NCBI GenBank assembly: GCA_937892405.1
Contig: CALAFS010000156.1
Location: 1 to 9,460 of the forward strand
Direction: 5' to 3'
Source: an uncultured Clostridia bacterium
Lineage (GTDB): Bacteria; Bacillota; Clostridia; Oscillospirales; CAG-272
Length of the DNA: 9,460 nt
The translations under genes and the position numbers were made by a program. This document shows, piece by piece, positions 1 through 5,373 of this stretch. The stretch's first letter is position 1. Every line of letters starts with the position of its first letter. The notes under the pieces were generated by a model, which was given only the letters and a program-made list of their open reading frames with translations, did no database searches and was not told the DNA's origin.

Positions 1-408
1 GGGGACAATGATTTTGCCTCCGTGTTTGCAGACGCGATCAAGCTCCGCGAGAGCCCGATACGGTTCGTCGAGGAGATGTATGACATTGGCGGCGACCACG
101 GTGTCGAAGCTCTCGTCCGGACAGTCGATCGAAAGAATATTCCCCTGTCGGAATTCAATGTTCTCGCACTTTCTGTATTTCTTTTTTGCCTTTTGCAACA
201 TTCTGAGTGAAAAATCGGTTGCCAAAAGTCTTTTGCACTTCTCTGCGATCACACCGGTGAGTAGTCCTGTGCCGCAGGCGCACTCCAGCACCTCATCGGT
301 CGGCGAGATCAATTCTTTTACCACGGTGCACAGTTTTTTATGTGTCTTTCGGTTGATGATCTTCGCGAAGATGTCATAGACACCCGCGACTCTGTCCCAG
401 AACATCAT
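1..408 (-). CDS. Class I SAM-dependent methyltransferase, N-terminal part (runs off left edge)
   Basis: The reverse strand is open from an ATG at 408 to the window edge and gives 136 residues. It starts MMFWDRVAGVYDIFAKIIN, typical of UbiE-like / Methyltransf_11-type small-molecule methyltransferases. The SAM-binding motif I is VLECACGTG (residues 40-48), a variant of the usual xDxGxGxG. An acidic residue ending strand 2 follows (ATDFS, D65), then QGNILSI (88-94), the post-motif segment SFDTVVAANVIHLLDEP (100-116) and VCKHGGKIIVP (126-136). The substrate cannot be told. Two ATGs stand in tandem (408 and 405); an AGGGG element about 8 nt upstream fits the first. The gene is probably a transcription unit separate from the small gene at 493-651, because a hairpin lies between them. 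The C-terminal part lies outside the window. Confidence 0.88.
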   Translation of the reverse strand, partial: MMFWDRVAGVYDIFAKIINRKTHKKLCTVVKELISPTDEVLECACGTGLLTGVIAEKCKRLLATDFSLRMLQKAKKKYRKCENIEFRQGNILSIDCPDESFDTVVAANVIHLLDEPYRALAELDRVCKHGGKIIVP

Positions 409-434
409 GAGTTTTTCCCCTTCTCTGCGTTTGT

Positions 435-440
435 ATCATA
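435..440 (-). promoter_or_regulatory. Possible -10 box for the methyltransferase gene
   Basis: Read on the minus strand this is TATGAT, five of six matches to TATAAT, about 27 nt upstream of the ATG at 408. No good -35 box sits at 16-18 bp; the best nearby element, TTTGCA, is only 15 bp away. A chance match is possible. Confidence 0.25.
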
Positions 441-446
441 GCGCAA

Positions 447-485
447 ACGGGCACCTGCAAAGTCATCGACCTTGAAGGTGCCCGT
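447..485 (-). terminator. Hairpin between the small gene and the methyltransferase gene, possible terminator
   Basis: ACGGGCACCT at 447-456 pairs perfectly with AGGTGCCCGT at 476-485, a 10-bp GC-rich stem. The 19-nt loop can close further through CAA 458-460 with TTG 472-474. It starts 8 nt beyond the stop codon of the 52-residue gene, where a terminator would be expected. On the minus strand only a short T run follows (GTTTGCGC), so termination may be leaky. The T-rich side (TCTTTTC, 485-491) is on the plus strand, which has no gene needing a stop here. Confidence 0.5.
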
Positions 486-492
486 CTTTTCA

Positions 493-651
493 TTAAGAAT
501 TCTTTTCAACGAATCCGGCATAACCCGACCCGTCGGTATCGCTCGGATCGTCCTGCGTCCCGAGGGGTGAGGAGAACTGGAGAGATTCCGTCAATACATC
601 TTTTTCATCATGCGGAAAACTTTCAAATTCGGCTTTGGTATACTGTTTCAT
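493..651 (-). CDS. Small acidic protein of unknown function (52 aa)
   Basis: The ORF begins MKQYTKAEFESFPHDEKDVL and ends FVEKNS. The start at 651 is supported by an excellent AAGGAGAT site with about 7 nt spacing. The same frame is open further upstream (to 792), but that part overlaps comF and is not needed. The protein has 11 acidic and 4 lysine residues, no Cys, no signal peptide and no membrane segment. The tail is rich in Ser, Thr, Asp and Gly (DDPSDTDGSGYAG) and looks disordered. From memory, many clostridial genomes carry short unassigned proteins that open with a Lys/Tyr/Glu-rich stretch followed by a D-V-(I/L)-T box; this one (DEKDVLTES, residues 16-24) resembles them, but I cannot confirm homology. 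It starts 25 bp after the comF stop, possibly with its own promoter, and is followed by a hairpin. No function is proposed. Confidence 0.7.
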   Translation of the reverse strand: MKQYTKAEFESFPHDEKDVLTESLQFSSPLGTQDDPSDTDGSGYAGFVEKNS

Positions 652-676
652 TCTGGTTATCTCCTTCATAGAGAAT

Positions 677-1420
677 CTAATGTTTTTCAAACGGAATATA
701 GGGATCAAGATACGCGATAGCAAAGGAAGCGCCGACGATGCTCTTCGCACCGCATCCGCGCAGGATTGTCGCGGCATTTGCCATGGAGGCACCCGTCGTC
801 ACGATATCGTCGATCAGAAGAATCTTCTTTCCGTGAAGATCGGGATTCCCGATCGGGTGCATCACAGCGTTTTCGACTCTCGCATTTCGCCCCGTTTTAC
901 TTTTCTGTGCACTTTTCGCATCGGAACGAAGAAGAGGTACAAACTCGGCACCGAGTAAACCGGCGACGCGGTGCGCCAGTTTCTTCGCGTGATCGAAACC
1001 GTATTTCACAACGGAAGCGCGTCGCCTCGGAACATAGGTAACAAGATATTCCCCCGTATGTTCCGTGCCGGCGGTAATGGCATCGGATAATTCCTCCGCC
1101 ATGAAGTCAACGACATCGCGACGGTTTTCCTGTTTCAATGCGTAGAGCAGGCGATTCTGCGGCAGAGCGGGATCGTGAATATATCTTGTGACTTTTATCA
1201 ACGAATGGATATAGTGAGCGTCGAGATATTCGTTCGGGCAGGTGCACCGCGCGAGAATCTTCGCGCAGCGTGAGCAGTTCCTCATCTTCGCATTGTCGTA
1301 AATCATACGGCAATCGGGACAGAAGACGCGGTCGCGGCGGTCGAGAAATTCCCCGCAACCGACGCACCGCGGAACGCCGAGATAGAAAAGCAGGCTGTCC
1401 CGCAAAGCTGAGAGTTTCAT
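677..1420 (-). CDS. comF: ComF-family amidophosphoribosyltransferase-like protein
   Basis: The 247-residue product has the two-part ComF layout. The N-terminal zinc-finger-like region holds four Cys pairs (C19/C22, C34/C37, C49/C52, C59/C61). The C-terminal type I phosphoribosyltransferase domain has the family segment VPRRRASVVKYGFDHAKKLA (130-149) and the PRPP-binding loop ILLIDDIVTTGAS (200-212), with the paired acidic residues D204 and D205. Length is normal for the family. ComF proteins are tied to DNA uptake in naturally competent bacteria (B. subtilis ComFC, Haemophilus ComF), but the domain is widespread in non-competent species. No other competence gene is visible, so a role in transformation is not shown. 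The ATG lies 2 bp after the glnS stop and has no clear Shine-Dalgarno of its own, which suggests translational coupling to glnS. Confidence 0.9.
   Translation of the reverse strand: MKLSALRDSLLFYLGVPRCVGCGEFLDRRDRVFCPDCRMIYDNAKMRNCSRCAKILARCTCPNEYLDAHYIHSLIKVTRYIHDPALPQNRLLYALKQENRRDVVDFMAEELSDAITAGTEHTGEYLVTYVPRRRASVVKYGFDHAKKLAHRVAGLLGAEFVPLLRSDAKSAQKSKTGRNARVENAVMHPIGNPDLHGKKILLIDDIVTTGASMANAATILRGCGAKSIVGASFAIAYLDPYIPFEKH
695..723 (-). promoter_or_regulatory. Possible internal promoter for the small acidic protein gene
   Basis: Read on the minus strand: TTGCTA (723-718), a 17-bp spacer, then TATATT (700-695). This matches the TTGACA and TATAAT consensus at four and five of six positions. 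Transcription would begin near 688, leaving a leader of about 36 nt before the ATG at 651. It lies inside the last codons of comF, so a chance match is possible. Confidence 0.35.
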
Positions 1421-1422
1421 CG

Positions 1423-3081
1423 TCAGCCGTTCGTCTTCGGATAGCTGTCCTTCAGGCCGACAACGCGATTGAACACATTCTCGTATTTCGTATCCTTGAC
1501 AAAGTAACCGGTACGGACAAACTGGAATTTATCCGACGGCTTCGCCTCCGCGAGAGCGGGTTCTGCCTTGACATGCTCGAGCTTTTCCACCGAATGGAGG
1601 TTCAGATAATCGTCAAAGGTCTTGCCTTCGGGAATATCTGCGACATTCTCGATAGTGAAGAGGAAGTCATAGAGCATGACGGTGGTGTCGATCGCATATT
1701 TCGCGGAAACCCAATGAATGGTTCCTTTGATTTTTCTGCCGTCGATCGGATTCCCGTTCCCTGTCTCGAGATCTGCGGTACAATGAAGCTCTTTGACCGT
1801 TCCGTCTTCGTTTTTCAGGATTTCGTTGCACTTGATGATATATGAGCCCATCAGGCGCACCTCGCCGTCCGGCTTCAGTCGGAAGAACTTCGGAGGCGGA
1901 ACCTCGGCAAAGTCGTCGGCGTCGATATAAAGCTCTCTCGTAAAGGGAAGTTTACGTGTTCCCATCTCGGGGTGCTGCGGGTGGTTCGGTACCTCGAAGG
2001 ATTCTTCCTTATCCTCGGGATAGTTCGTGATAACGACCTTGATCGGATGCAACACGGCGATGCGGCGGGGTGCCGTATCGTTCAGCTCCTCGCGGATACA
2101 ATGCTCGAGAAGCTCGTAATCCACGACGCTGTACGCCTTTGCAACGCCGGCACGGGCGACAAAATCAAAGATGGCGGAGGGCGTGTAGCCGCGTCTTCTG
2201 AGTCCGCAGAGCGTAGGCATTCTCGGGTCGTCCCAACCGTCGACAAGCCCCGTCTCCACAAGCTGACGAAGATAGCGCTTCGACATGACGGTGTGTGTCA
2301 CATTGAGGCGGGCAAACTCCCACTGGTGCGGTTTTTTCTCAAAGCCGATATTGTTGATGACCCAATCGTAAAGGGGTCTGTGGTTTTCAAACTCGATCGA
2401 GCAAAGGGAATGTGTGATCCCCTCGGTCGCGTCCTGAATCGGGTGGGCAAAATCATAGAGCGGATAGATGCACCATTTGTTCCCCTGTCTGTGGTGTGCG
2501 GTATGGACGATACGATAAATGGCGGGATCGCGCAGATTGATGTTCGGCGACGCCATGTCGATCTTCGCACGCAGAGTCTTTGCACCGTCGGGAAATTCCC
2601 CGTTCTTCATACGCTCGAAAAGGTCGAGATTCTCTTCCACGGTGCGGTCGCGGTAGGGGCTGTTCTTTCCCGGTTCGGTCAGGGTGCCGCGGTACTCGCG
2701 CATCTCGTCGGCGGTAAGATCGCAGACATACGCCTTTCCGTCCTTGATGAGTTTGACCGCGTATTCATAGCACTTATCAAAATAGTCCGAGCCGTAGAAA
2801 ACGCCGCCGGTCGGTTCGCAACCGAGCCAGAGAAGATCCTGATAGATGCTCTCGACATATTCGTTGTCTTCTTTTGTGGGGTTGGTGTCGTCGTAACGGA
2901 GGTTAAAGAGTCCGCCGTCCTTTTTCGCCGTCATGGCGTTGATCCAGATTGCCTTTGCCGAGCCGATATGCAGATATCCGTTCGGTTCCGGCGGGAAGCG
3001 GGTGTGAACTTTCAGATCGGGGTTCTTTTTCAGATCCTCATCAATGATGTCATGGATAAAGTTGTTTTTGATTTCTTCCAT
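1423..3081 (-). CDS. glnS: Glutaminyl-tRNA synthetase (GlnRS)
   Basis: This cytoplasmic enzyme charges tRNA-Gln with glutamine using ATP. The 552-residue product has the full class I GlnRS layout. The signature FPPEPNGYLHIGSAKA spans 29-44, followed by NLRYDDTNPTKE (60-71), the MSKR form of the KMSKS loop (266-269), and WDDPRMPTLCGLRRRGYT (283-300), which is typical of GlnRS rather than GluRS. The C-terminal beta-barrel anticodon-binding region covers about 340-552. Length matches bacterial GlnRS. One oddity is HIGS (38-41) in place of the usual HIGH. The start at 3081 has AGGAG about 9 nt upstream. The gene lies 12 bp after the hydrolase gene and 2 bp before comF, so all three are likely cotranscribed. 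Many Bacillota instead make Gln-tRNA through GluRS and GatCAB; having glnS is a known trait of some Clostridia. Confidence 0.97.
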   Translation of the reverse strand: MEEIKNNFIHDIIDEDLKKNPDLKVHTRFPPEPNGYLHIGSAKAIWINAMTAKKDGGLFNLRYDDTNPTKEDNEYVESIYQDLLWLGCEPTGGVFYGSDYFDKCYEYAVKLIKDGKAYVCDLTADEMREYRGTLTEPGKNSPYRDRTVEENLDLFERMKNGEFPDGAKTLRAKIDMASPNINLRDPAIYRIVHTAHHRQGNKWCIYPLYDFAHPIQDATEGITHSLCSIEFENHRPLYDWVINNIGFEKKPHQWEFARLNVTHTVMSKRYLRQLVETGLVDGWDDPRMPTLCGLRRRGYTPSAIFDFVARAGVAKAYSVVDYELLEHCIREELNDTAPRRIAVLHPIKVVITNYPEDKEESFEVPNHPQHPEMGTRKLPFTRELYIDADDFAEVPPPKFFRLKPDGEVRLMGSYIIKCNEILKNEDGTVKELHCTADLETGNGNPIDGRKIKGTIHWVSAKYAIDTTVMLYDFLFTIENVADIPEGKTFDDYLNLHSVEKLEHVKAEPALAEAKPSDKFQFVRTGYFVKDTKYENVFNRVVGLKDSYPKTNG

Positions 3082-3093
3082 CTTCGTGTTCTC

Positions 3094-3705
3094 CTACGAT
3101 CGAAATTGAGCGGCAAGATGCCGCGGGGAAAAAGAATTGCCGTGTCCCGGATACAGGGTCAGAATCTCCGTGTGCCCTGCGAGGCGGGCAATGGAGGCAA
3201 AGAGTGTCTGAAGATTTCCGCCCGGAAGATCACACCGTCCGTAACCTCCGCCGTCAAAGACGAGATCGCCCGAAAAGGCGGCATCGCCGATCAGGTAAGT
3301 GACACTCCCCGGCGTATGTCCCGGCGTCGCCAGAACGCGGATCTCAAGAGAGGCGAAGCGGAGGACATCCTCGTCCTTCACGGTACGATAAGCGCCTGTA
3401 TAGCCGCGATCCTCTCCGGTGAAGAGGCGGTAGACATTCCGCACGGGATCGGAGAGCGCCGCAGCGTCTTCCTGTCCGATACAGACTTCGGCACCCGTGA
3501 TCTTTGCCCATGTGTCAAGCTCCAGCATGTGATCAAAATGTGCGTGTGTCAGAAGAATCGCGTCAACCGATGGCAGGTCGCCGAAAAAATCGGCGCGCAC
3601 CGCATCGGGCGGTGTCGACGGGTCAACCAACACCGTGGCGCCGCCCGAAGAAACGAGGTACATATTCGATCCGAAGCGATCGGACGGCGTATATACTTTG
3701 ATCAT
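3094..3705 (-). CDS. Metallo-beta-lactamase-fold hydrolase, glyoxalase II-like
   Basis: The 203-residue protein starts MIKVYTPSDRFGSNMYLV. It carries the metal-binding set of the fold: THAHFDH (residues 53-59), H130 in ATPGHTPGS, D147 in FSGDLVF and H188 in YPGHG. This pattern and the single-domain length match the YcbL / hydroxyacylglutathione hydrolase-like group, which cleaves thioesters such as S-lactoylglutathione in some members; the true substrate cannot be assigned. There is no signal peptide, so it is probably cytoplasmic. The reading frame stays open upstream to 4002, but that part does not look like the fold and would span the promoter. The ATG at 3705 gives the normal family length and has a modest AGGGA site about 7 nt upstream. 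It is the first gene of the operon that continues into glnS. Confidence 0.9.
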   Translation of the reverse strand: MIKVYTPSDRFGSNMYLVSSGGATVLVDPSTPPDAVRADFFGDLPSVDAILLTHAHFDHMLELDTWAKITGAEVCIGQEDAAALSDPVRNVYRLFTGEDRGYTGAYRTVKDEDVLRFASLEIRVLATPGHTPGSVTYLIGDAAFSGDLVFDGGGYGRCDLPGGNLQTLFASIARLAGHTEILTLYPGHGNSFSPRHLAAQFRS

Positions 3706-3739
3706 CGTCTTTCCCTGTATACTTTTCAAATAATAAGTA

Positions 3740-3768
3740 AGTATACCACATTTCGGGCGGTTTGTCCA
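3740..3768 (-). promoter_or_regulatory. Sigma-A-type promoter of the hydrolase-glnS-comF operon
   Basis: On the minus strand the -35 box is TGGACA (3768-3763), the spacer is exactly 17 bp, and the -10 box is TATACT (3745-3740). Each box matches the consensus at five of six positions. Transcription should start near 3733, giving a 5' leader of about 28 nt before the ATG at 3705. Its position inside the upstream-open frame argues against the longer hydrolase start. Confidence 0.75.
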
Positions 3769-3833
3769 GTGTTTTTTGATATTTTCCGCTCGGGAAACAA
3801 ATTTTTGTGTAAACGGTCGAAGGAGGGAAACTT

Positions 3834-3899
3834 TTGTCCCCTTCCCAGTGTTTTTATTGCCGTGCGGGACACCGTTTCTTCCCTTTTTCCATACACTGA
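3834..3899 (+). CDS. Possible leader peptide ORF with two Cys codons (21 aa)
   Basis: The ORF starts with TTG and stops with TGA at 3897-3899. It encodes a 21-residue peptide beginning MSPSQCFYCRAGH and ending FPFSIH. Support comes from a full AAGGAGG (3820-3826) placed 7 nt before the TTG, ideal spacing in a region that otherwise looks non-coding on this strand. Its Cys codons, TGT (3849-3851) and TGC (3858-3860), lie just before the left arm of an inverted repeat (3865-3873). That arm lies within the ORF, so translation would open the stem. An ORF this short can arise by chance, TTG starts are uncommon, and nothing shows it is translated. It is listed because the next genes appear to handle cysteine sulfur or selenium. 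Confidence 0.3.
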   Translation: MSPSQCFYCRAGHRFFPFSIH

Positions 3900-3938
3900 A
3901 AATAGGGCGCCCATACGGTTTTTCAAAGGGGTGTCCCG
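3865..3938 (+). repeat. Nested inverted repeats in the DUF3343 leader
   Basis: The outer arms CGGGACACC (3865-3873) and GGTGTCCCG (3930-3938) are perfectly complementary over 9 bp. The stem can be extended inward by TTT/AAA (3875-3877 with 3925-3927). Inside, CCCTTTTTC (3881-3889) pairs with GAAAATAGGG (3898-3907) through nine pairs with one bulged T, around an 8-nt loop. The outer right arm ends 2 nt before the GAAGGAG ribosome binding site. The 56-nt gap between arms fits an RNA fold better than a protein operator. No T run follows, so it is not a simple terminator. Confidence 0.5.
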
Positions 3939-3940
3939 AG

Positions 3941-3947
3941 GAAGGAG
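3941..3947 (+). promoter_or_regulatory. Ribosome binding site that decides the TTG start of the DUF3343 gene
   Basis: GAAGGAG stands 8 nt before TTG at 3956. No ATG or GTG start in the frame nearer the conserved part has such a site, and the next upstream ATG (3776) would add 60 residues that look non-coding. Confidence 0.75.
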
Positions 3948-3955
3948 TTTCAGAC

Positions 3956-4177
3956 TTGAATACCTCTGTCTTTACGGTAGGTTCGGTGACTCTCGCCGTC
4001 AAAGCGCGAAAGCTTCTCGCGCGCGCAGGAATTCGGTCAAGGCTCGTAAAAACGGACGCCGCAAAAACCGCGCATGGGTGTCAGTACGGGATTGAGTTCT
4101 CCACCCCGGACTTTTACGGCGTTTCCGCGGAACTCAGAAAAAACGGAATTTCCTACGAAGTATATCGTGAAGGATAG
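3956..4177 (+). CDS. DUF3343 protein, putative sulfur/selenium carrier-like
   Basis: The 73-residue protein begins MNTSVFTVGSVTLAVKARKL and ends GISYEVYREG. Size and pattern fit DUF3343 (Pfam 'putative Se/S carrier protein-like'): a beta strand, then a helix with conserved basic residues (KARKLLARAGI, 16-26), then a Cys-containing turn GCQYGIEF (41-48) with Cys42 as the likely carrier residue. The start is TTG, chosen from a strong GAAGGAG site 8 nt upstream and from family length. The stop is 4 bp before the desulfurase-like gene, so the two should be cotranslated. Pairing a small Cys carrier with a class-V desulfurase suggests that persulfide or selenide sulfur passes from the enzyme to this protein. 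That is inferred from context and family naming; no selD or yedF is visible here. Confidence 0.8.
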   Translation: MNTSVFTVGSVTLAVKARKLLARAGIRSRLVKTDAAKTAHGCQYGIEFSTPDFYGVSAELRKNGISYEVYREG

Positions 4178-4181
4178 CGAC

Positions 4182-5309
4182 ATGATCTATCTTGACAACG
4201 CGGCGACTACCTTCCCGAAACCCGCCTCTGTTTTACACGACCTTTCGGTCTGCGTCGGAAGGTACTGCGGAAATCCCGGACGCAGCTCCCACCGACTCTC
4301 TCTGCGTGCGGCGGAGGAAATCTACCGCACGCGCGAAGAGGTCGCGTCTCTTCTCTCTTTTCCGAAGCCGGAAAATATCGTCTTCACCGAAAATGCAACC
4401 TATGCGCTGAATCTCGCGATCAAGACGACCGTTCCCCACGGGGCGCATGTGATTGTCTCGGATATGGAACATAACGCGGTCATGCGTCCTCTCGAAAAAC
4501 TGCGGCGTACCGACGGGGTAAGGATCTCCGTTTTCAGGACTGACGGGAACCTTGCGGAAAACATGGAATCCGTCCTGCGTGATGACACATCTGTAATTGT
4601 CTCCACCCTGTGCGGTAATGTCAGCGGGGAGCGCGTGCCGCTCGATGTTCTTTCCGAGATCCGCGGGCGTCACCCAGGAATCCGTCTGATTGTCGATGCC
4701 TCGCAGGCAATCGGGCATGAGGAGATCAACCTTCGGAAGACGCCGTGCGACATTCTCTGCGCGCCCGGTCACAAGGGACTCTTCGGGATTCAGGGTTGCG
4801 GCTTCGCCGTATTCTGCGATGAAAAGGTGCGTGACAGCTTTATCGAAGGGGGAAGCGGCAGTGACTCCGAAAGCCCCGAAATGCCCGATTATCTGCCCGA
4901 TCGCTATGAAGCGGGCACATTGCCGACGCCCGCCATTGTAACACTTGGAAGCGGAATCCGCTACCTGAAAAAAATCGGCATGAAGGAGATCCGCGAAAGG
5001 CTCTCTTCCTACTCGGAAAGACTGTACGACAGACTGACATCCATTGCCGGGATCCGTCCCCTCGCCCGCTCGGACAGCGGTGTGATTTCCTTCACTTACG
5101 GCGACTGTCCGTCCTCGAAAATCGCCGACGCGCTTGACAGGCGCGGAATCTGCACACGGAGCGGTCTTCACTGCGCGCCGGCGGCACATCGGAAATTCGG
5201 AACGACAGAAACCGGTGCCGTCCGCGCCAGCCTTTCGGTGATGAATACCGAGCGGGAGATCGACGGATTCGCCGATGCGCTCTGCGACATCATCGCAGGC
5301 GGAATATGA
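4182..5309 (+). CDS. Class-V aminotransferase-fold cysteine desulfurase-like protein
   Basis: The 375-residue PLP enzyme begins MIYLDNAATTFPKP, the typical N-terminus of the cysteine desulfurase / selenocysteine lyase group. Visible active-site residues are H97 (DMEHNAV), D172 and Q175 (VDASQAIGHE), and the PLP-binding lysine K198 preceded by H197 (APGHKGLFG). The GTLPTP segment is at 245-250. A late cysteine in RSGLHCAPAAH (C331) is placed like the SufS persulfide-forming Cys. It most resembles the clostridial subfamily I know as TIGR01977 (am_tr_V_EGC-4), whose exact substrate is unproven. The expected reaction is removal of S or Se from (seleno)cysteine to give alanine. The start at 4182 has AAGGA 7 nt upstream; an upstream in-frame ATG at 4074 would overlap the DUF3343 gene. 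It is the last gene of its operon, followed by a strong hairpin. Confidence 0.9.
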   Translation: MIYLDNAATTFPKPASVLHDLSVCVGRYCGNPGRSSHRLSLRAAEEIYRTREEVASLLSFPKPENIVFTENATYALNLAIKTTVPHGAHVIVSDMEHNAVMRPLEKLRRTDGVRISVFRTDGNLAENMESVLRDDTSVIVSTLCGNVSGERVPLDVLSEIRGRHPGIRLIVDASQAIGHEEINLRKTPCDILCAPGHKGLFGIQGCGFAVFCDEKVRDSFIEGGSGSDSESPEMPDYLPDRYEAGTLPTPAIVTLGSGIRYLKKIGMKEIRERLSSYSERLYDRLTSIAGIRPLARSDSGVISFTYGDCPSSKIADALDRRGICTRSGLHCAPAAHRKFGTTETGAVRASLSVMNTEREIDGFADALCDIIAGGI

Positions 5310-5335
5310 GAGTTTCGTTCCAATGGAACAGAAAG

Positions 5336-5373
5336 CGCGGTCGCGGAAGAATTTCCGCGACCGCGTGATTTTT
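5336..5373. terminator. Bidirectional intrinsic terminator between convergent genes
   Basis: CGCGGTCGCGGAA (5336-5348) pairs perfectly with TTCCGCGACCGCG (5353-5365) around a GAAT loop, a 13-bp stem. On the plus strand it is followed by GATTTTT (5367-5373), a good U tract that would stop the desulfurase transcript 27 bp after its stop codon. On the minus strand the run is weaker (GCTTTCTG), so it may serve the kinase operon less well. The T tract overlaps the kinase stop codon (5372-5374). Confidence 0.88.

Larger units (their letters stand above)
3769..3955 (+). other. Long leader region upstream of the DUF3343 gene
   Basis: About 190 bp separate the minus-strand operon promoter from the TTG start at 3956. 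The stretch holds a Shine-Dalgarno-like AAGGAGG (3820-3826), a short ORF behind it, nested inverted repeats (3865-3938) and an 8-bp palindrome GGGCGCCC (3905-3912). CCATAC occurs twice (3889-3894 and 3911-3916). I found no convincing plus-strand promoter: TACACT (3892-3897) and TATTTT (3780-3785) resemble -10 boxes, but neither has a good -35 box. No known riboswitch class was recognised. Confidence 0.5.

Noticed and set aside
3769..3955. T-box, SAM or other known riboswitch in the DUF3343 leader
   Set aside because: I looked for a T-box core (AGGGTGGNACCGCG) and for hallmarks of common classes and saw none. AGGGGTGTCCCG at 3927-3938 is only superficially similar to the T-box core.
3706..4002. 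N-terminal extension of the hydrolase to an ATG at 4002
   Set aside because: The extra 99 residues do not look like the fold, overlap the divergent gene and contain the -35/-10 promoter. The ATG at 3705 gives the normal length.
1972..4095. Plus-strand open frame of 707 codons opposite glnS and the hydrolase gene
   Set aside because: It is antisense to two clearly conserved genes, has no recognisable domain and a low-complexity, Arg-rich make-up. It reflects GC-rich codon bias of the real strand.
4074..4181. Upstream start of the desulfurase-like gene at 4074
   Set aside because: It would overlap the DUF3343 gene by over 100 bp. The family begins at MIYLDNAATT, and the ATG at 4182 has its own ribosome binding site.
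4233..5189. Minus-strand open frame of 318 codons opposite the desulfurase-like gene
   Set aside because: The plus-strand product has a complete PLP active site and the minus-strand translation shows no domain, so this is a shadow frame.
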